A stretch of DNA of 64,000 bases from Henningerozyma blattae CBS 6284. Taxonomy: Eukaryota; Ascomycota; Saccharomycetes; Saccharomycetales; Saccharomycetaceae. How positions within the stretch are numbered: position 1 is the stretch's first letter; every line of letters begins with the position of its first letter. The notes under the pieces are model-generated. The model did not search any database. It was not told the DNA's origin and worked only from the letters and a program-made list of their open reading frames with translations. The stretch lies in assembly GCF_000315915.1 (NCBI RefSeq), contig NC_020186.1:1178001-1242000 (forward strand), given 5' to 3'. Of the stretch, positions 1-10,137 are shown in pieces. Made by a program: the position numbers and the translations under genes.

Positions 1-456
1 TATATATACATATATTTGCTCATCGCTTAATATTTATTTTTTTTTTTTCAATTTTCCCAAAACGTCAAAAGTTTTTCAGAGCACGTGCTGCAAAAGACTT
101 TCTATTTTAGGCCAATTTTCTGGGATTTTGTCACTTTGGACGTCCGAACTCTAACGGAGTTTATTTTGAAATTAAGGTTGCTCGAAGTGCGAGATGTATT
201 TATACCCCCAGGAAGGTCAAGAATTAGAAAAGAAAGCTGGGTTAAAGAAGATCAAGTCTGAGATCCTAGTAAGCAACATTTGATTAACACATAAACTTTT
301 CAGCTTTTAAAGACACAGTTTGTTGGAAAGTTATATTTTTGTAAATTCAAAAGAGCAAAGTTATAACAGGAATAAGTGTCGTTATTATTCAATTATTATT
401 TTTATATTTCATCCCATTTACAATTTTATCTTTTTCTTAAAAAATAAAATAAAAAA
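1..456 (+). promoter_or_regulatory. QCR2 upstream region with Cbf1, CCAAT (HAP) and Abf1 sites
   Basis: No gene is seen here. A CACGTG (Cbf1) lies at 82-87, a CCAAT core (Hap2/3/4/5) at 112-116 and a perfect Abf1 consensus (RTCRYNNNNNACG) at 130-142. This is the combination known to drive respiratory-chain genes such as QCR8 in S. cerevisiae, so it fits QCR2. A PAC-like CTCATCGC at 19-26 may belong to a gene left of the window. The A-rich stretch just before 457 is a typical yeast start context. The motifs are seen directly; their use is inferred. Confidence 0.65.
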
Positions 457-1596
457 ATGTTAAGATCAGGTTTAAGAAAATCAATGTTAGCCCAAAGTGC
501 TAGATTCTATAATGTGTCTGCTGTTGATACTCCAAGTGCAGTTTCTTCCTTAGCTGTCAGAGTCCGTGGTGGTTCAAGATATTCTGATAAGGATGGTGTT
601 TCTCATTTGTTATCTAGATTTAATTACCAAGATACCGCTGAAAAATCCTCTCTAAGATTAGTAAGAGAATCTGAATTGTTGGGTGGTAAATTACAATCTA
701 CTGTCGATAGAGAATATATCACTTTATCTGCTCAATTCTTGAAACAAGATTTACCTTATTTTGTCGAAGCTATTGGCAATGTTTTATCTAAAACTTCATT
801 CAATAAATGGGAATTAACAGAATCTGTCTTACCAGCAGCTCAACGTGATTTCCAAGTCTCTCTTTTAGACTCTGTTAAGACTGCTGAAAATGGGTTATTC
901 AACCTTACTTTCAGAAACAGTGATGGTTTGGGTAAGCCAGTCTTATATGACGGTATAGAAGAAATCAATGTTGATGATATTAAAAACTTCTCTCAAAAGA
1001 TATATACAAAGGAAAATATTGAAATCGTTGGTAGAGCCGTCAATGAAGCCGACTTGAAAAAATTCGTAGAAGAATCAGCAATCTCTCAATTGCCAACAGG
1101 TACATCTTTGGCTAGCTCTCAACCACCAAAGACTTTCAGTGGCGAAGCCAGATATAGATCTGCTGTTTTGGGTGAAAACGTCTGTGGTATTAGTGTACCT
1201 GTCAAGAAAGAACAATTCGATGAATTTGAAGTCTTGGCCAACTATTTGAAATCTCCATTAAGTGGTGATTCAATTTATAAAACTGTTGATGATTGTCAAT
1301 TACTAAGATTCAATGATATTGGTCTCTTTACATTATATGTCAAGGGAACTGATCCAGCTCAAGTAGGTACTAATATCAAGGCTATTGTCAATCAATTAAA
1401 ACAAGGCCAAGATATCACCAAGGCAATTGAATTAACCAGAACAGCTGTTTCGATTGAAAATGCCTCTGTTGCAAATGTTAACTTAGTCGAAAAACAATTG
1501 GGTGATCTTTCCAAGATAAAGGAATTCAAATTGAACGAATTCAGTTACGTTGCCGTTGGTAATGTTTCCAAATTGCCATTCAAAGATGAATTATAA
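457..1596 (+). CDS. QCR2: Ubiquinol-cytochrome c reductase core subunit 2
   Basis: This is the core protein 2 subunit of respiratory complex III, on the matrix side of the inner mitochondrial membrane. Its 379 residues are close to the roughly 370 of the yeast protein. The N-terminus is rich in Arg and Ser and lacks acidic residues (MLRSGLRKSMLAQSARFYN), as expected of a mitochondrial presequence. The body has the M16-peptidase-like fold, recognisable in the segments VRVRGGSRYSDKDGVSHLL and LVRESELLGGKLQST, but lacks the HxxEH zinc motif, so it is structural and not proteolytic. The first ATG follows an A-rich leader. The promoter carries Cbf1, HAP and Abf1 sites. In S. cerevisiae QCR2 is on chromosome XVI right, away from the genes of the main block here. 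Confidence 0.95.
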   Translation: MLRSGLRKSMLAQSARFYNVSAVDTPSAVSSLAVRVRGGSRYSDKDGVSHLLSRFNYQDTAEKSSLRLVRESELLGGKLQSTVDREYITLSAQFLKQDLPYFVEAIGNVLSKTSFNKWELTESVLPAAQRDFQVSLLDSVKTAENGLFNLTFRNSDGLGKPVLYDGIEEINVDDIKNFSQKIYTKENIEIVGRAVNEADLKKFVEESAISQLPTGTSLASSQPPKTFSGEARYRSAVLGENVCGISVPVKKEQFDEFEVLANYLKSPLSGDSIYKTVDDCQLLRFNDIGLFTLYVKGTDPAQVGTNIKAIVNQLKQGQDITKAIELTRTAVSIENASVANVNLVEKQLGDLSKIKEFKLNEFSYVAVGNVSKLPFKDEL

Positions 1597-4195
1597 ATTA
1601 ACAACCTTATTCATATAGCGGCATCGCAGTGCTGACTTAACTATATATTCCTTTAAACATATTGTAAATATTTTATCATTTATTTTGTTTTGGTTTCTCA
1701 CTTTCTCCCCCTCTTTCTTTTTTTATTTATATTCCTCCACCTTTCTCCCCCCATCGTCACTTCTTATTTATTCAATTATCCTTTTAATAGCCATTTTCAT
1801 CTAATTAAGAGAATGATAATAACCTCACTGTATTGAAGCCAAGAAAATTATTTATTTTATTGTATTTTTTTTTCTCTTTATCTTATTTATATTTTCTAAC
1901 TTTATATACATATTTATATATATATAGTTGTTTTTCTATAAAGATATCATTTGTAAATAAATAAAAGACAAGGAGAGAAAGAAGAAGCTTAAAATAGAGT
2001 ATAGCAATCCTATATATCGATATTAAACTGTATATGTTACTACTTTATAAATACCCTAAGGTATGCAATGCCAAACCCTGTATTACATTGCCATCATTAA
2101 AATCCCCCTCTTTCACCGTCATACTTCAAACCTCACGGTCACGCAGATCTACGATATCGATGCCCGTTTCATCATGCTTGTAATACAAAATGGACAGTTA
2201 CAGAATTTTATAACTTCTTGTTTAGTATATGTATAATGGCTTCACCAATTAAAACTATGTATCTCTATTAAAAGAAACGTTTTTTTATTCAACAGAAGCG
2301 GAGACTATTGGAAAAAAAGAAAAATAGCCCCCACCTCTCCTCCTATTCAGCATTTTTCCATTTTAGGCCTGCGCTATTTTGCCCATGTTTTGAAAAATAC
2401 GTAATTTCTTCAATAATCATATTTTAGAGTTAAATATATTAATTAAATTGGTTTTACAGTAGTAACTCTTGCCAATTTTAGTTTTCAAGGACAAATTATA
2501 AATGGTTGAAAAGTCATTATAAAACTCACTGGATATTTTATTATACTGAATACATACATATGAATGACCAATATAAAAACTCTTGGGGAAATATCCGAGC
2601 TTATTTAGCTACTGAGGAGATAGCTTGAATATGTACGGGGTAACAGATATGACAATGAACTTGAACTAGCGTAAAATTATCAATTCTACCAGTAAATAAA
2701 TATTAGTAAAAAATAGATTCTACAGAGTAAATCACAAAGGGTGCTCAAAGGTTTTTGTATCTGGGAAACAATTGAAACTCAATATAGATTATTATTGTTA
2801 TTATTATTGTTATTATAATTGTTATTATAATTGTTATTATAATTGTTATTAATATATGGATGACTTTAATCACGGTTGTTGAAATTACTTCCATAAATTT
2901 GATTCTTTTGTCCGGGTTAGGTTCATAATATTTTTTTACTGTAGGCAAGAATCGTTCGGATGGTTCTAGCTCTAATTATTTGTAGGTTCCTTAAGGGTAC
3001 ATAATCCTAACAAAGTCAAGACATATTTTCCAAATGAAGATGAAAAGCTTGATTTTTCTACAGGTTCTGCAGGCTACCATCTGCACCCTTAGTCCTCAGA
3101 ATCTCTTTTAAGATGTTATTCCTCTTTTAGAAAATGTCGAATGGTAAAGAAGAACTTCCCTGTCTCTAATAAATTCTGATTGAATCCATGGAAACAAAAG
3201 GTGCTAAGATTGTTGCGTAGTAAGAAAAAAAATCAGCGTTAGCTGTAGTCATATTTCCATTAACTCTTTTGTGGCTACCTTTGTAGGAAATGGTTCCTCC
3301 TTTCTTTTCTTCTTTAAGCTTATTTTCTATTATTGCCTAGACCGTCATGTGCAAGTGAACGTGCATGATGATAAGTGAACTAAGCATTATCATATAGCTC
3401 TAGGTATATATTTTAGAGCCTATTGATGTCTACATATGTCTCAAGGCTTGTGCAGCAAACTCTATTGTGTACAAGTAGTTCGAATAATGACGTATATTTA
3501 GGACTAACAGCAAGGAAAACTTTTCATCTTTTGAAATATCTATAATTAAGTATATTCCAAATATCAATATCAAAGAGCAATTTGTATTTACCCCCCTGCA
3601 GTGTTTCAACAGTAGTGGCTTAATTACTTTCTCTTAGAATTGAACAACGTTGATGAAGGTTTTCATTCAAATTCAAATTTTATCATTAATAAATTGTTCG
3701 TAAAAATTATAATATCTTGAAAGTTTAAATAAAGCTTTTCATTTTTAGTAGAAATAATGTTTATTATTTTTTACATTTTTGTTTTGAATATTTTAAACTT
3801 TTATAATATATGGTAAGAAATATCGATAAGAAAATATCACAAACCATTGGAGAGGTTTTTGTAATAAACACTTTATTGATTAATATATTTTACAACACAC
3901 GGGTTTAACATATATTATATGTATATATATGAATATAACTTGAAATTAGTGTTGATACTCAATAAATTTATATAAATACGACATTAGAAGTCGTGTTGAT
4001 CTTCGATTCAATACAACAACAATCATTTGTACTCTTCTCATTAGTATCCTGGAAAACTGAACAACTGAATAGTGTTGAAAACATATTATTATTCCATATT
4101 TTCGTGAATTTACCTTTTTTTTATTTTTGTTCTATCTTTTAAAAAGCCAACTATAAAAATATTCATCCAAATATCCTTTACTATAGCCTAATACA
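1597..4195. other. Gene-free region between QCR2 and the permease gene
   Basis: No convincing gene is seen in 2.6 kb. It holds the QCR2 3' end, a 12-bp tandem repeat (2787-2850), a possible relic of a zinc-cluster reading frame on the minus strand (about 3022-3095) and the permease promoter. Two GATAAG sites (3370-3375, 3825-3830) match the core of nitrogen-regulated GATA factors. A TATAAATA lies at 3971-3978, about 220 bp before the permease ATG, followed by a small inverted repeat (ACGAC/GTCGT, 3978-3994). Confidence 0.5.
2787..2850. repeat. Degenerate 12-bp tandem repeat
   Basis: Units close to TTATAATTGTTA repeat head to tail about five times. The short minus-strand frame across it encodes only Ile/Thr runs and is not a gene. 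Confidence 0.7.
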
Positions 4196-5758
4196 ATGTG
4201 GAATTTACTAAGCAGACAAAATTCTATAAGTAGTCAAGAAAATTTCCATGATCCAAACCAAAATGTCACTTCGATATTATATCAAGAGAATGGTGACTTG
4301 GAACAAAATAGTGATTCAGAAAAGAAAAATTATAACATCATTGATGGAAGTCTAGAAAAAAATAGTGTAGAAGTCCATGACGCTGAAAAATCTGGAGATC
4401 AATATGATATATCTTCCGTATCATCTACCAAGGATGAAAGTATTGTCAATTATAAGACATGCTCATGGCAACATACTGCGGGACTAATGTTATCAGAATA
4501 TATTGTTCTTGCAATCATGTCATTTCCATGGTCCTTTTCTATTCTAGGTTTAGTGCCTGGTTTGATTTTAACAGTATTTGTTGCAATATGTGTTTTGTAC
4601 ACTGGGTTAATTATATCTGAATTTTGTGAAAAACATCCACAATTAATGAATGTTTGTGATATTGGTCAATATTTGTTTGGCGGTTATAGATCCGTTTGGT
4701 ACGCTACTGCAATTTGTTTCTTGGGTAATAATATTTTAATTCAAGGGTTGCATGTATTAGTAGGTGCTAAATATTTAAATACAATTACAGACCATTCGCA
4801 ATGTAGTGTAGTTTTTTCAGTTATTATTGTCATTATTTCCTTAATCTTTTCTTTACCAAGAAAATTTTCGTCAATGTCAATTTTAGGATATTTCTCTGCA
4901 GGTACAATGTTTATTGGCGTTGTTTTAGCTATGATTTTTAGTGGTATTCAATCACATCCTTATAAATATAATGGTACACCAGTTAAATATACGTTATTTC
5001 CAGAAAAGGGGACTACCTACGTTGATGCTATGTGTGCCTGTTTGAATATCGTTTATTCATTTGTTGGACAAATTACTTATCCACAATTTATTTCTGAAAT
5101 GAGAAATCCAAAAGAATTTAGAAAAGTTTTATGGTTAGTAACAGCATGTGAAGTCATTGTCTTTTCACTTGCTGGATCAATTATATATGTTTATGTGGGC
5201 AATCAGTACATGACTGCACCTGCATTTGGTTCATTAGAAAGAACATATAAGATTATTGCATTCACTTTTGCAGTTCCAACAATGGTTTTTGCTGGTGCTT
5301 TATATTCCAATGTTTCTGCTAAATTAGTTTTCTTTACTATTTTCCAAAATAAAAATGAAAAAATGTTACAGTTTAAAACAGCTTCAAGTTGGATATATTG
5401 GAGTTTATTAGTTTTACTTACATGGATTTTAGCATTTATTATTGCAGAAGTCATTCCATTCTTCTCAGATTTAGTGTCTTTATTATCTGCATTGTTTGAT
5501 TGTTGGTTTGGTTTTATATTCTGGGGGGTTGCCTATATTAGGTTAAAGCATGAAAAATATAATTTTAGTAAAGGTGAGAGAAACTTCCAGAGATTAACAT
5601 TTACTGAAAAGCTGAATTTTATTACTTGTGTTTTGTTGATTATAGTTGGGCTATACATTCTGGGTCCTGGGTTATATGCATCTGTTCAAAGTATTATTAT
5701 CAATTATGAAAAAGACGCTTATGGGGTTATTTTTAGTTGCAAATCTAATGGTATCTGA
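4196..5758 (+). CDS. Mtr-type amino acid permease (AAAP family)
   Basis: A 520-residue transporter of the amino acid/auxin permease family (Aa_trans). A polar N-terminal tail of about 85 residues rich in Asp, Glu and Ser precedes roughly eleven hydrophobic segments. The first contains EYIVLAIMSFPWSFSILGLV, the family pattern in which a helix is broken near a Phe/Ser-Pro. The sequence looks closer to the Neurospora Mtr neutral amino acid permease branch than to the yeast vacuolar AVT proteins, so uptake of amino acids at the plasma membrane is likely; a vacuolar location is not excluded. I do not recall an S. cerevisiae gene of this branch. Upstream GATAAG motifs would fit nitrogen control. 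It lies alone between gene-free regions of more than 2 kb. Confidence 0.8.
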   Translation: MWNLLSRQNSISSQENFHDPNQNVTSILYQENGDLEQNSDSEKKNYNIIDGSLEKNSVEVHDAEKSGDQYDISSVSSTKDESIVNYKTCSWQHTAGLMLSEYIVLAIMSFPWSFSILGLVPGLILTVFVAICVLYTGLIISEFCEKHPQLMNVCDIGQYLFGGYRSVWYATAICFLGNNILIQGLHVLVGAKYLNTITDHSQCSVVFSVIIVIISLIFSLPRKFSSMSILGYFSAGTMFIGVVLAMIFSGIQSHPYKYNGTPVKYTLFPEKGTTYVDAMCACLNIVYSFVGQITYPQFISEMRNPKEFRKVLWLVTACEVIVFSLAGSIIYVYVGNQYMTAPAFGSLERTYKIIAFTFAVPTMVFAGALYSNVSAKLVFFTIFQNKNEKMLQFKTASSWIYWSLLVLLTWILAFIIAEVIPFFSDLVSLLSALFDCWFGFIFWGVAYIRLKHEKYNFSKGERNFQRLTFTEKLNFITCVLLIIVGLYILGPGLYASVQSIIINYEKDAYGVIFSCKSNGI

Positions 5759-8079
5759 TCACTTGGATATTTTTTTGTATCATTATGCTTTAAGTTAAGT
5801 TTTTCTTTTTTTCCCAAAAAAGCTGGTCTTTACACTTTTAAGTTAATATTCTAATTACTAGAAACATATGCTCGTTATACATAAAGTATTAATGATACTG
5901 TTTTGGCAAACTTAAATCAAATGAAAAAAGTTTCATCTTTCAATGTTAAATTTATTTTCAAAGCTCAATTATGTGTATAAACTGCTATCTTAGTTTTCTA
6001 AATAGCTTTTTATTTCCATTTATCTATTTTATGTATGTTTCTTTTTTTTTCTACTCAGAAAAGTAGAAGACTTATTAGCTAATATTATATTTATGATTAT
6101 CATATAAGAATATATTCTGTATACTACAATAATTTAAACTTTTAACGATAATATTGTTTTCACACCATATATTTTATATGGAAAATTTTAGATAAATAAA
6201 TGTATGGAAAAAAAGTTAAATAATGTGTTCACTGTTAACAATATATCGATTCTGTCACGTTATTGTACCCATTATATTTCGGACCAATCACCTCTCAATT
6301 CTTTAGAACTAGTAGAAATCTTTGTTAGATAATCTAGTATTCCTTGATTTTAACTAATATAAGAAAAAATAGAAATTGGAGGAATTCATGTTGATAAAAT
6401 TTTTTACATTTACTTTGTTATTTAATGAAACATTTAGACGTAATTAATAATTGATTTATAGAAATATGTTCTTAGAAGTTATCCAATATTGATATTCTGA
6501 CAAGTATATTCTTTGGGAGTTTAGATCATGAGAATATTCTATTTTATCTTGCTTGCTTTTATTTATGATGATAATACTTCCAATAATTTAAGGTAAATGA
6601 ACACCTGTACATGGTAATATTTTAGAGCCTCTAAATTAGTGATAAGTTGAGATCCATGATATTAAGAGGAGATAATAAGGCACGATATTTTTAGTTATAT
6701 AATAATAAAGCTGTTATATTATTTTAAATATTTTATAGTTTATAAAACGAAATAATATTTTATTATTAAAAATATAGCTGCTTATAACCTAATTTGGGCA
6801 TACATCAAGACATCTTACAATTTTGGATCCTCATTAATGTTTTGTAATAAAAAATTACAATTTATGAATATGACGAGAAACGAGAAATTTATAAAATGGA
6901 AAATTTCCAAACCCAATATTGGAAATATAAATGAATAGTACCTAAATGTTTTTACAACGGGAAATATATTCCTTCTTATTTAGACATTCTAGTGATCTAA
7001 CAATTCTTCCTGTATGGGTAAATAAAATATTAATATTCAACTGATTCTATAGAAACGTACCCTATTAGTATAGTATATAACATATAATTGTATAAAAAGA
7101 TCGACTATTATGTAACATTTTACGGTTAATGCCGTACTGGGAATAATTCACACATATTTCAAAATTTCTATTTACTTCCCAAATAGGTTTTCTGTAAAGT
7201 AGAGTTTGCTGCATTTACAGTCAATATGATTACAATCAAATCCATATTTTGGATCTTGCCATTCAGTGCCAATATAATCAAAATGCTCTCTTTAAAAGAC
7301 AATGGTTTTCAATAACTGACTTTATCCGAAGTTATAATCATTACATTAAAAATCAAACCTTTTCTATTTCCATGGCTGTAACCTACACGCATCTTGCTAA
7401 TATTTTCTGATATTGATCCTTAATTCACTAAGATATTTATCTACATGGAATAACTTCGATAGCATTGGATTGGTAATTTCAAACTCGATTCTAACATTGA
7501 AAATTAACTAAGTTTTTACAAGAGTGCTTAGGTGAAGGATGTATAGTTATATTTATGAATGGAATATTATAGTATTCATTTATGGTTAGTGCTTTAAGGG
7601 AAAATTGTGGACAATCTCATTTATCTTGTAATTTTTTTTCCATTTTATTACAAATTTCACTTATTAGATCATGTAGGATTATAACCACAAAAGTATCAAG
7701 TGAACTGCTTAGAAAACAGCGTTTAATCTAAAAAATATTAAATCTCATTCAAATTTTTAAAATAATAATACATACTCTATTTAATTGCAAGGGAAAAAAT
7801 AAAAATAGTTTTATTAGCAAATTCTATAGGAAAGCTATAAAAAAATTATTTCATTGATAATTTAATTATTTAATCTATTGAATAAAAATAAAAAATGAAA
7901 ATTTAAACATAAAAGGTTAGACATAAAGAGATATAAATATATATATATATATATATATTTATATAAAGAATGAATGAAACATGAATAATAAACCATTATA
8001 AAAATATATATTAAAAAAAGGGGTATCGGAGATGGATATTATTCGTAACGGAAAAAGAATGGGAATTGGTATGTTAAAT
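5759..8079. other. Gene-free region between permease and phospholipase B
   Basis: These 2.3 kb hold two 3' ends (the genes converge) and no gene I can support. The sequence is strongly AT-rich, with an (AT)n tract at about 7931-7960. One minus-strand stop-to-stop frame at 7172-7291 has a protein-like, Cys-containing composition and is discussed as a possible relic. Confidence 0.5.
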
Positions 8080-10137
8080 TTAGAATAAAGAGTAAGCAAT
8101 CAAGGCGGAACCTAAGATGGCCAAATATGAATGGAAAATAGAATTGTCAATAACCTTAACAGCTGCATTCTTCTTTTTATTGTCCTTTGCGTTATCAATA
8201 GATGTAGAGTTTGTTGTGTTTGAAGAAGAAGAAGTAGTAGTGTTAGCGTTCAAAGAGATTGAGGAAGTAGAGTTAGCATAGGAAGATGAAGTGTAATTTG
8301 ATGAGGTAGAGTTATATTTACCAATAGCACCATTCCAACAGTAGTCAGTGAAACATTGGTTACATTCTACAGGCAAAGATAAGTTCAAAGCTTGTTGTTT
8401 ACGTCTGATGATGGCACAACCAACACAACTTAAGAATTCTGGATCATCAGTGAAATTATTTCTTGTCATAGATTCGAAACCATTGGAAATCATTGATAAA
8501 CGTTCAGAAGTGTTGTAAGTTAATTGCCAAGTACTTGTGTTTGATTCATATGAGTAGTCTGAATTTGGAATATAAACAATTAAAGGTGGAATGTAACGCA
8601 AATCAGTTAAATTGGTAGAATCACAACCGAAGAAAGTAGGTCTTTTATTTAAGCCTTGAGCAACAAAATCCGCTACACTTGGGACATAAGGGAAAGCCAT
8701 ATTATCACCTTGTGGAGCAAATTGACGTTCATAAGCTTGGACAACACCATTACCATTTGGCCAATTCAAATTTGTATCAGCAGAGTTATCAAGAGCGAAA
8801 ATGACATCTAAATCACGATTCTTTTGTACTAAAGAGATTAATGGGATTTCAATTTGATCTTCACCACCATCCACTAAATAAAAGGCATCAGCATTAACTA
8901 AAGCGTTTGTGTAATTATTAGTACCATAATTAGTACCTTTGAAAGGATTTGGAGCATAAATAGCAACGTCATTTGTATCATTTTTCATGGCTGATGATAA
9001 AATAGTACCGACAGTGGAATCACCTAGCATGGCACTTAAGAATGGAACGTCAGCAGGTGTAAATAACATGGAAGATGTACCTAAGATGAAACCAACGTTA
9101 TCAAATCCTACAACACATTTATCAGCGACAGGTGTACCATTGAACATACTTGTACCAATATATTTAACATCAGCAAAGGAATTCAAAGAAGGATCCCAAG
9201 ACCCCATTTCGAAAGGATTGAATTCAACAATGGTGGAGTTTAATTCATTAATGCCAGCATATGGGTGTCTGAAATCAGTCACAGAAATTGGGAATGGCAT
9301 TTCAGCCTTAGCAAACACTTCACTGTTTCTCAAATCAGACCAAGAATAAGCAACGCCCCCTTGGTTCAAAGTAGGGAAGAAGTTATAAGATAAGGCACGC
9401 CCCCAATAATCGGCAATACTGATGGGGAAACCAGCTTTTTGCTTTTCACTACCAGCACCCAAAATTTGAGACCATCTAGCAGTAGTGGCTTTTGTATCGT
9501 TACCACCTGGTGACAAGAACCCATTGGTGATATCCCAAATAGAATCTGGAGCAGTCATATTGTTAATAATATCTTGCACGGAAGTCCAATTGTTCCAAGC
9601 AAGAGTACCGACTAACCAATTACCACCCGATAGACCGGCTAAATATGTAGAGGATTGTAAAAGACCACCCAACCCATGCTCATTAGCACCTTCAGTTCTA
9701 TTATCCATGGCTGCAATCATACCAGCACCTGCCAACATGGCACGGTACCCACCACCAGAAGCAGCAATACCAATCTTTGGGGACAAGCTTGATAAAGAAT
9801 TGTTTGAGAAACTTGAATTTTTATTTGCTGGGAATAATGAATCTAAGATTGAGTCATCAGTGAAGTTCTTTGTAGCTCTTTTCAAGAATTCTAACATAGC
9901 CTTTTCAGTCAATTGGTTACGTTGACGAACCCATTTCGTTTCATTGACAGATAATTCATTAGCATCTCTAACCAAAGCCAATTTCTCCGGGTTAGTATCG
10001 TTTAACGATTGTAAGTCATAGTCATCCACGGTAGGACAATCGACAACACTGGGAGCATAATTGTTTGAAGGAGACCAAGCGTTAACCAAGGCAGTTGAAA
10101 CCAAGGTCGATACGAGAGCGTTTTTCAATTGAACCAT
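8080..10137 (-). CDS. Phospholipase B / lysophospholipase, GPI-anchored
   Basis: A secreted enzyme that removes acyl chains from phospholipids and lysophospholipids, of the fungal PLB1/PLB2/PLB3 family (cPLA2-type catalytic fold). The 685 residues begin with a signal peptide (about 1-20, ending ALVNA). The catalytic motifs are present: the oxyanion and Arg motif SGGGYR at 127-132, nucleophile Ser170 in GLSGG, and the Asp of DGGED at 423-427. Many N-glycosylation sequons occur. The C-terminus is Ser/Thr/Asn-rich and ends in a hydrophobic tail (IFHSYLAILGSALIAYSLF), a GPI-anchor signal, so the enzyme should sit at the plasma membrane or wall. Which S. cerevisiae paralogue it matches cannot be decided by eye. 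The promoter is long and has two CACGTG boxes. Confidence 0.93.
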   Translation of the reverse strand: MVQLKNALVSTLVSTALVNAWSPSNNYAPSVVDCPTVDDYDLQSLNDTNPEKLALVRDANELSVNETKWVRQRNQLTEKAMLEFLKRATKNFTDDSILDSLFPANKNSSFSNNSLSSLSPKIGIAASGGGYRAMLAGAGMIAAMDNRTEGANEHGLGGLLQSSTYLAGLSGGNWLVGTLAWNNWTSVQDIINNMTAPDSIWDITNGFLSPGGNDTKATTARWSQILGAGSEKQKAGFPISIADYWGRALSYNFFPTLNQGGVAYSWSDLRNSEVFAKAEMPFPISVTDFRHPYAGINELNSTIVEFNPFEMGSWDPSLNSFADVKYIGTSMFNGTPVADKCVVGFDNVGFILGTSSMLFTPADVPFLSAMLGDSTVGTILSSAMKNDTNDVAIYAPNPFKGTNYGTNNYTNALVNADAFYLVDGGEDQIEIPLISLVQKNRDLDVIFALDNSADTNLNWPNGNGVVQAYERQFAPQGDNMAFPYVPSVADFVAQGLNKRPTFFGCDSTNLTDLRYIPPLIVYIPNSDYSYESNTSTWQLTYNTSERLSMISNGFESMTRNNFTDDPEFLSCVGCAIIRRKQQALNLSLPVECNQCFTDYCWNGAIGKYNSTSSNYTSSSYANSTSSISLNANTTTSSSSNTTNSTSIDNAKDNKKKNAAVKVIDNSIFHSYLAILGSALIAYSLF

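Noticed and set aside
3950..4018. TGTTG...CAACA-bounded segment resembling a yeast LTR
   Set aside because: Only 69 bp long, with no second copy, no target-site duplication and no retrotransposon sequence nearby.
8987..9925. Plus-strand frames opposite phospholipase B
   Set aside because: They lie entirely inside a gene with complete catalytic motifs on the other strand.
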